Part shown: positions 1 through 5,378 of the stretch, piece after piece
How the letters are laid out: each line of letters opens with the position of its first letter
How positions within the stretch are numbered: the first letter of the stretch is position 1
Source: Aestuariimicrobium sp. p3-SID1156
GTDB taxonomy: Bacteria; Actinomycetota; Actinomycetes; Propionibacteriales; Propionibacteriaceae
DNA length: 5,378 bases
NCBI RefSeq assembly: GCF_025144225.1
Contig: NZ_JALXXB010000021.1
Location: 1-5,378 of the forward strand
Reading direction: 5' to 3'
Position numbers and translations under genes: made by a program
The notes under the pieces: model-generated
What the model saw: the letters and a program-made list of their open reading frames with translations, nothing else
Told to the model about the DNA's origin: nothing
The model's database searches: none

Positions 1-24
1 TGGTTGCGGGGGGCAATATGTAAG
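1..24 (-). other. Sequence downstream of 5S rRNA
   Basis: These are the last bases of the window in transcription order, just past the 3' end of 5S. On the transcribed strand they read CUUACAUAUU followed by a C-run and GCAACCA. I see no stem plus U-tract, so the operon terminator, or any trailing tRNA, lies beyond the window edge. Confidence 0.5.
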
Positions 25-141
25 TCCGGCGACGTCCTAGTCTCCCACAGGATCCCTCCTGCAGTACCATCGGCGCTGAAAGGCTTAACTTCCGGGTTCG
101 GAATGGAGCCGGGTGTTTCCCTTTCGCCATGGTCACCGAAA
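25..141 (-). rRNA. rrf: 5S ribosomal RNA
   Basis: This is 5S rRNA, the small RNA of the 50S subunit central protuberance, where it binds uL18, uL5 and bL25-type proteins. The ends were set by the closing helix: UUCGGUGAC at the 5' end (132-140) pairs over nine positions, including G-U wobbles, with GUCGCCGGA at the 3' end (25-33). Between them sit hallmark blocks such as CCCGGCUCCAUUCCGAACCCGGAAGUUAAG split over the loop B/C arm and GGGAGACUAGGACGUCGCC at the 3' side. The length of 117 nt is normal for bacteria. It is the last gene of the operon, 112 nt after 23S. Either end could be off by one or two bases, since processing sites cannot be read directly. Confidence 0.96.
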
Positions 142-253
142 CACTATGGAGATGTCACTGCCTGCGACCAGCACCACACCCCGGTCCAACCAGGTGCGGG
201 GGGAGGCGGTTGTGTCTCCAGAACCTCACAGTGGACGCGTAGCATCTTTGTAG
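142..253 (-). other. 23S-5S intergenic spacer
   Basis: This transcribed spacer of 112 nt joins the 3' end of 23S to 5S. Its first half in transcription order (253 to 205) is the 3' arm of the 23S processing stem. The second half holds a small hairpin at 177-196: CACC and UGGU pair with ACCG and GGUG around a three-base loop, with one bulged G. No tRNA and no promoter-like sequence is visible, so 5S should depend on read-through from the 16S promoter. Confidence 0.8.
205..253 (-). repeat. 3' arm of 23S precursor processing stem
   Basis: This stretch is the inverted-repeat partner of 3351-3398, which lies on the other side of 23S. The inner 34 bases (220-253) match the reverse complement of 3351-3383, except for one extra base (a bulge at position 240) and one position that becomes a G-U wobble in RNA. 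The outer 15 bases (205-219) still match at 11 positions, and one further position is a G-U wobble. In the precursor this brings the 23S ends together as a long duplex, the usual substrate of RNase III. The cleavage positions are not visible in the sequence. Confidence 0.88.
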
Positions 254-385
254 AAAGACAAGCCCTCGGCCTATTAGTATCGGTCAGCTCCATGCCTTGC
301 AGCACTTCCACATCCGACCTATCAACCCTGTGGTCTACAGGGGGCCTTACCAGATTAATCTGTGGGAACCCTCATCTTGAAGCGT

Positions 386-416
<31 letters not shown>

Positions 417-485
417 ACTTCCCAACGTAGCAAACCAGCCGTGCCCTTGGCAGGACAACTGGCACACCAGAGGTTGGTCCGTCCC

Positions 486-499
486 GGTCCTCTCGTACT
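486..499 (-). other. 23S sarcin-ricin loop
   Basis: The transcribed strand reads AGUACGAGAGGACC, the near-universal loop of 23S domain VI (E. coli about 2654-2667) that docks the GTPase domains of EF-Tu and EF-G. It is intact, which argues for a functional gene. Confidence 0.95.
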
Positions 500-533
500 A
501 AGGACAGCCCTTCTCAAGATTCCTACGCGCGCA

Positions 534-618
<85 letters not shown>

Positions 619-623
619 GACTA

Positions 624-664
<41 letters not shown>

Positions 665-696
665 ATGCCGTCGCTGTGAGCGCTCGGGCAAGATCA

Positions 697-710
697 GCCT
701 GTTATCCCCG
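697..710 (-). other. 23S peptidyl transferase centre, 2447-2452 segment
   Basis: The transcribed strand reads CGGGGAUAACAGGC. By position, A2450 is at 703, A2451 at 702 and C2452 at 701, with G2447 at 706 (E. coli numbering). These are the unmutated bases of the catalytic centre, also contacted by phenicols, oxazolidinones and pleuromutilins. Confidence 0.88.
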
Positions 711-1085
711 GGGTACCTTTTATCCGTTGAGTGACGGCGCGTCCACATGCCACCGTCAGATCACTAGTCCCGACTTTCGTCCCTGCTCGAGGTGTCCCTC
801 TCACAGTCAAGCTCCCTTGTGCACTTACACTCAACACCTGATTGCCAACCAGGCTGAGGGAACCTTTGGGCGCCTCCGTTACCTTTTGGGAGGCGACCGC
901 CCCAGTCAAACTACCCATCAGGCACTGTCCCTGATCCAGATAATGGACCTAGGTTAGATAACCAGAACGACCAGAGTGGTATTTCAACGTTGACTCCACA
1001 CACACTGGCGTGCATGCTTCACAGTCTCCCACCTATCCTACACAAGTCGTACCGATCACCAATACCAAACTATAGTAAAGGTCCC

Positions 1086-1099
1086 GGGGTCTTTCCGTC
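1086..1099 (-). other. 23S domain V macrolide-binding segment
   Basis: The transcribed strand reads GACGGAAAGACCCC. By position, A2058 is at 1094 and A2059 at 1093 (E. coli numbering). Both are adenines, the susceptible form for macrolides, lincosamides and streptogramin B. This describes only this rRNA copy; methylation or other rRNA copies cannot be seen here. Confidence 0.9.
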
Positions 1100-1178
1100 C
1101 TGCTGCGCGTAACGAGCATCTTTACTCGTAATGCAATTTCGCCGAGTTCATGGTGGAGACAGCGCCCAAGTCGTTACT

Positions 1179-1229
<51 letters not shown>

Positions 1230-1732
1230 TGGTTATAGTTACCACCGCCGTTTACTGGGGCTTAAGTTCAGTGCTTCGCTTGCGCTGACACTTCCCCTTA
1301 ACCTTCCAGCACCGGGCAGGAGTCAGTCCGTATACATCGTCTTTCGACTTGGCACGGACCTGTGTTTTTGGTAAACAGTCGCTTGGGCCTGGTCTCTGCG
1401 ACCTTCAACGCTGCTCCCAGCAAGTGGGATCACGTGTCCGGTCCCCCTTATTCCGAAGTTACGGGGGTATTTTGCCGAGTTCCTTCACCATGATTGTCTC
1501 GATCGCCTTGGTATTCTCTACCTATCCACCTGTGTCGGTTTGGGGTACGGGCGGCTAAGCAATACTCACGAAGCTTTTCTAGGCAGCATAGGATCACCTG
1601 GTCACAGCACGAATGCTGCTTCCACATCATGTCTCAGGCACATGAACGGCGGATTTGCCTACCGTTCGCCCTACACACTTGTCCCGGGACAACCATCGCC
1701 CGGGGCAGGCTACCTTCCTGCGTCCCTCCGCA

Positions 1733-1832
1733 GCTTACCTACTAATGAATTGGGTCGCAGAGTCACCACCATCACCCCGAAGGGATCCGGCAGCTTCCGT
1801 GCTCAGCATCATCACATTCAGTATGGGCTCGC
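1733..1832 (-). other. 23S lineage insertion near helix 54 (actinobacterial)
   Basis: Compared with E. coli 23S recalled from memory, the segment between UUGAUAUUCCCGUACCGG and the conserved GGGCGAUGGUUGUCCCGG block is about 90-100 nt longer here. High-G+C Gram-positive bacteria are known to carry an insertion of about this size at this place, and the flanks contain the conserved blocks used to amplify it (around 1531-1546 and 1863-1877). The insertion includes a stable arm, CCGGAUCCCUUCGGGG. The boundaries are approximate because no alignment was run. Confidence 0.7.
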
Positions 1833-2152
1833 TTTCGCCGGTACGGGAATATCAACCCGTTGTCCATCGACTACGCCTGTCGGCCTCGCCTTAGGTCCCG
1901 ACTTACCCAGGGCAGATTAGCTTGACCCTGGAACCCTTGGATATTCGGCGGACGGGTTTCTCACCCGTCATTCGCTACTCATGCCTGCATTCTCACTCGT
2001 GTGCTCTCCACGGCTGGGTCACCCCGCCGCTTCACCGCGCACACGACGCTCCCCTACCCATCCACACACCTGGCTTGCGCAGGTACACGTGTGAATGCCA
2101 CAGCTTCGGCGGATAACTTGAGCCCCGCTAAATTGTCGGCGCAGAATCACTT

Positions 2153-2183
<31 letters not shown>

Positions 2184-2770
2184 GTGGCTGCTTCCAAGCC
2201 AACCTCCTGGTTGTCTCCGCAACTCCACATCCTTTTCCACTTAGTTATCGCTTAGGGGCCTTAGCTGATGATCTGGGCTGTTTCCCTCTCGACTATGAAG
2301 CTTATCCCCCACAGTCTCACTGCCGCACTCTCACTTACCGGCATTCGGAGTTTGATTGATTTCGGTAAGCTTGTGGGCCCCCTAGACCATTCAGTGCTCT
2401 ACCTCCGGTAAGAAACATGCGACGCTGCACCTATATGCATTTCGGGGAGAACCAGCTATCACGTAGTTTGATTGGCCTTTCACCCCTATCCACAGCTCAT
2501 CCCCTCGGTTTTCAACCCAAGTGGGTTCGGTCCTCCACGAAGTCTTACCTTCGCTTCAACCTGGCCATGGATAGATCACTACGCTTCGGGTCTAGAGCAT
2601 GCGACTCAACGCCCTGTTCGGACTCGCTTTCGCTACGGCTCCCCCACACGGGTTAACCTCGCCACACACCACTAACTCGCAGGCTCATTCTTCAAAAGGC
2701 ACGCCGTCACCCTCACGGGCTCCGACGGATTGTATGCGATCGGTTTCAGGTACTATTTCACTCCCCTCCC

Positions 2771-2801
<31 letters not shown>

Positions 2802-3350
2802 TGTCCGCTATCGGTCACCAAGGAGTATTTAGGCTTAGCAGGTGGTCCTGCCAGATTCACACGGGATTTCAGGGGTCCCGTACTACTTGGGGTAACACCA
2901 GGAAGTGACCAGCTTACGTCTACGGGAGTCTCACCCTCTACGCTACGGCTTCCCAACCGCTTCAACTTCACCAGTCATTTATCACTCCCCACCAGGTCGG
3001 CAGACCTGGCCAGGTGGCCCCACAACCCCGCACATGCAACACCTGCCGGCTATCACACACATACGGTTTGGCCTCTTCCGCGTTCGCTCGCCACTACTGA
3101 CGGAATCACTATTGTTTTCTTTTCCTGGGGGTACTGAGATGTTTCACTTCCCCCCGTTCCCTCCAACCGCCCTATACATTCAGGCGGAGGTCGCCGGACA
3201 TGACTCCGGTATTCAAGGTTTCCCCATTCGGAAATCCACGGATCACAGCTCGTTTACCAGCTCCCCATGGCTTATCGCAGGTTACAACGTCCTTCATCGG
3301 CTCTTGGTGCCTAGGCATCCACCGATCGCACTTAGTAGCTTGTCAAAAAT

Positions 3351-3398
3351 CTACAAAGATGCTCGCGTCCACTGTGAAGTTCTCAAGAAACAAACGCC
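3351..3398 (-). repeat. 5' arm of 23S precursor processing stem
   Basis: This stretch lies immediately upstream of 23S in the transcript and is the partner of 205-253. The 33 bases at 3351-3383 pair almost perfectly with 220-253, and 3384-3398 extends the duplex with three mismatches and one wobble. The text CACAGUGGACGCGAGCAUC is, from memory, a common motif just before 23S in many actinobacteria. Its outer end overlaps the boxA-like element. Confidence 0.88.
3379..3393 (-). promoter_or_regulatory. boxA-like antitermination element in the spacer
   Basis: The transcribed strand reads UUGUUUCUUGAGAAC, close to the boxA consensus region (UGCUCUUUGA-type) and to the sequence commonly found before 23S in actinobacterial spacers. 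boxA RNA is bound by NusB-NusE and keeps RNA polymerase processive through rRNA. It overlaps the outer part of the 23S processing stem, so it may be free only until the 3' arm is made. Confidence 0.55.
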
Positions 3399-3453
3399 AC
3401 CACAACCACCCAGACAACAAAGCCCAGGCAACCATGGCCCGCACGAAGAAACA

Positions 3454-3467
3454 GTCGCTTGCGCAAC
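3454..3467 (-). other. Spacer hairpin with GCAA tetraloop
   Basis: The transcribed strand reads GUUGC-GCAA-GCGAC: five pairs, one of them U-G, closed by a GNRA-class tetraloop, with a possible further G-U pair outside. It is short, and I assign no function. A second small stem, GUCC-UGA-GGAC, lies next to it at 3471-3481. Confidence 0.4.
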
Positions 3468-3502
3468 CGAGTCCTCAGGACCCAACAACGTGCTCCAGCC
3501 AA

Positions 3503-3548
3503 CCCCCACCCACACCCAAGGTTCCACTCCCCCACCCAAAGACGGGGG
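3503..3548 (-). other. G-rich spacer segment, hairpin or G-quadruplex candidate
   Basis: The plus strand has five C-tracts (3503-3507, 3509-3511, 3515-3517, 3529-3533, 3535-3537), which are G-tracts in the RNA. Tracts 3529-3533, 3515-3517, 3509-3511 and 3503-3507 are separated by 11, 3 and 1 bases, compatible with a three-layer quadruplex. Alternatively the RNA CCCCC at 3544-3548 pairs with GGGGG at 3529-3533 to form a hairpin. The two folds exclude each other. Function is unknown. Confidence 0.4.
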
Positions 3549-3649
3549 CTGTACTGACAGGTGCGACGCAGACGCCGGCTTCAGGTCAATGTTCCACAAT
3601 CCAGAACCAGCCGACCCCACAACACTCGCATGGGCAATCGACATGAACC

Positions 3650-3666
3650 ACCACTCACGCAGTGAT
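3650..3666 (-). other. Hairpin just downstream of 16S
   Basis: The transcribed strand reads AUCACU-GCGUG-AGUGGU, a six-pair stem (one U-G) with a five-base loop, beginning 13 nt after the 16S 3' end. It may be part of the 16S maturation region, but I found no clear partner for it in the leader. Confidence 0.4.
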
Positions 3667-3673
3667 TGTATGG

Positions 3674-5204
<1,531 letters not shown>

Positions 5205-5208
5205 TATC

Positions 5209-5232
5209 GGCAGACAACCACACATGGCTGCC
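5209..5232 (-). other. Leader hairpin adjacent to 16S
   Basis: The transcribed strand can form GGCAG/CUGCC, stacked on CCA/UGG with a UGUG loop and a four-base UUGU bulge. It ends five bases from the mature 16S 5' end, so it may influence 5' maturation. It was found by eye only. Confidence 0.4.
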
Positions 5233-5260
5233 ACAACCGTCAACAAGCTCGAATCCCAGC

Positions 5261-5285
5261 AAAAAGAACCAACTGACGTTGATCC
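5261..5285 (-). terminator. Terminator-like stem and U-tract in the leader
   Basis: The transcribed strand reads GGAUCAAC-GUCA-GUUGGUUC followed by UUUUU: eight pairs including two wobbles, a four-base loop and five U. The layout is that of an intrinsic terminator, but the stem is rich in A-U and G-U pairs and the U-run is short, so it may only cause pausing. It follows the boxA-like element, so an antitermination complex could suppress it. It may equally be a maturation or folding element. Confidence 0.35.
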
Positions 5286-5293
5286 AAAATGTT

Positions 5294-5307
5294 GTTCATC
5301 AAAGGAA
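5294..5307 (-). promoter_or_regulatory. Possible leader boxA
   Basis: The transcribed strand reads UUCCUUUGAUGAAC, which resembles the boxA core (CUCUUUGA-type) expected in a bacterial rRNA leader. It lies about 90 nt before 16S and 8 nt before the stem at 5266-5285. The match is imperfect and no boxB partner was identified. Confidence 0.35.
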
Positions 5308-5378
5308 TCACGAACCCAACCATTCACATGGCCAGGCACGAGACATCACAACACCCACACAAAAAATGTGCAGGCAAT

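Larger units (their letters stand above)
5205..5378 (-). other. rRNA operon leader region
   Basis: These 174 nt precede 16S. I find no convincing paired -35 TTGACA and -10 TATAAT, so the promoters are probably upstream of the window. Visible elements in transcription order are a boxA-like sequence (5294-5307), a stem with a following U-run (5261-5285) and a hairpin close to the 16S start (5209-5232). No long complement to the 16S trailer was found by eye; the best is an interrupted match of GGAUCAACGU (about 5276-5285) to GAACAUUGACC in the spacer, which I do not rely on. No credible gene is present. Confidence 0.7.

Noticed and set aside
3150..3560. CRISPR-like or tandem repeat signal from repeated CCACCC/CACAACC motifs
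   Set aside because: The motifs are short, irregular and without equal spacers; they reflect a C-rich bias on the plus strand of the spacer.
3351..3644. Minus-strand frame of 97 codons inside the internal spacer, rich in Gly, Val, Trp and Cys
   Set aside because: It is on the transcribed strand, but has no visible ribosome binding site, ends inside the 23S processing stem and has a composition explained by the GU-rich spacer. The pre-rRNA is not expected to be translated.
5205..5378. rRNA promoter, such as TTGACG near 5239-5244
   Set aside because: No matching -10 hexamer lies at 16-18 bp, and it would start transcription inside or next to mature 16S. The true promoter is probably upstream of the window.

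Overview
The window is one ribosomal RNA operon read entirely from the minus strand. In transcription order it holds a leader (5378 to 5205), 16S rRNA (5204 to 3680), a tRNA-less internal spacer (3679 to 3346), 23S rRNA (3345 to 254), a short spacer (253 to 142) and 5S rRNA (141 to 25), with 24 bases beyond 5S. All three rRNAs look full length and uninterrupted. I support no protein-coding gene: the open frames present are translations of rRNA or spacer.

The organism is a high-G+C Gram-positive bacterium (Actinomycetota), most likely family Propionibacteriaceae. The grounds are the 23S insertion near helix 54 that marks this phylum, the 16S trailer typical of it, a 16S sequence that resembles Cutibacterium/Propionibacterium from memory (including GGTGATAC instead of GGTAATAC in the 530 loop and the GGACTGGTAATTAGGACTAAG stretch near the 3' end), and the spacer text GAGAAC...CACAGTGGACGCGAGCATC. 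V1, V2 and V6 differ from what I remember of C. acnes, so I do not name a genus.

The transcript appears built for co-transcriptional maturation. The two flanks of 23S (3351-3398 and 205-253) are complementary over about 48 positions and should form the double-stranded stem from which 23S is excised. The 16S trailer can fold back on the anti-Shine-Dalgarno sequence. The leader carries a boxA-like element followed by a hairpin and a run of five U. The internal spacer carries a boxA-like element and a G-rich stretch that could fold in more than one way.

I looked for an undescribed system and did not find one. The observations worth checking concern rRNA processing, spacer RNA structure and taxonomic signatures.
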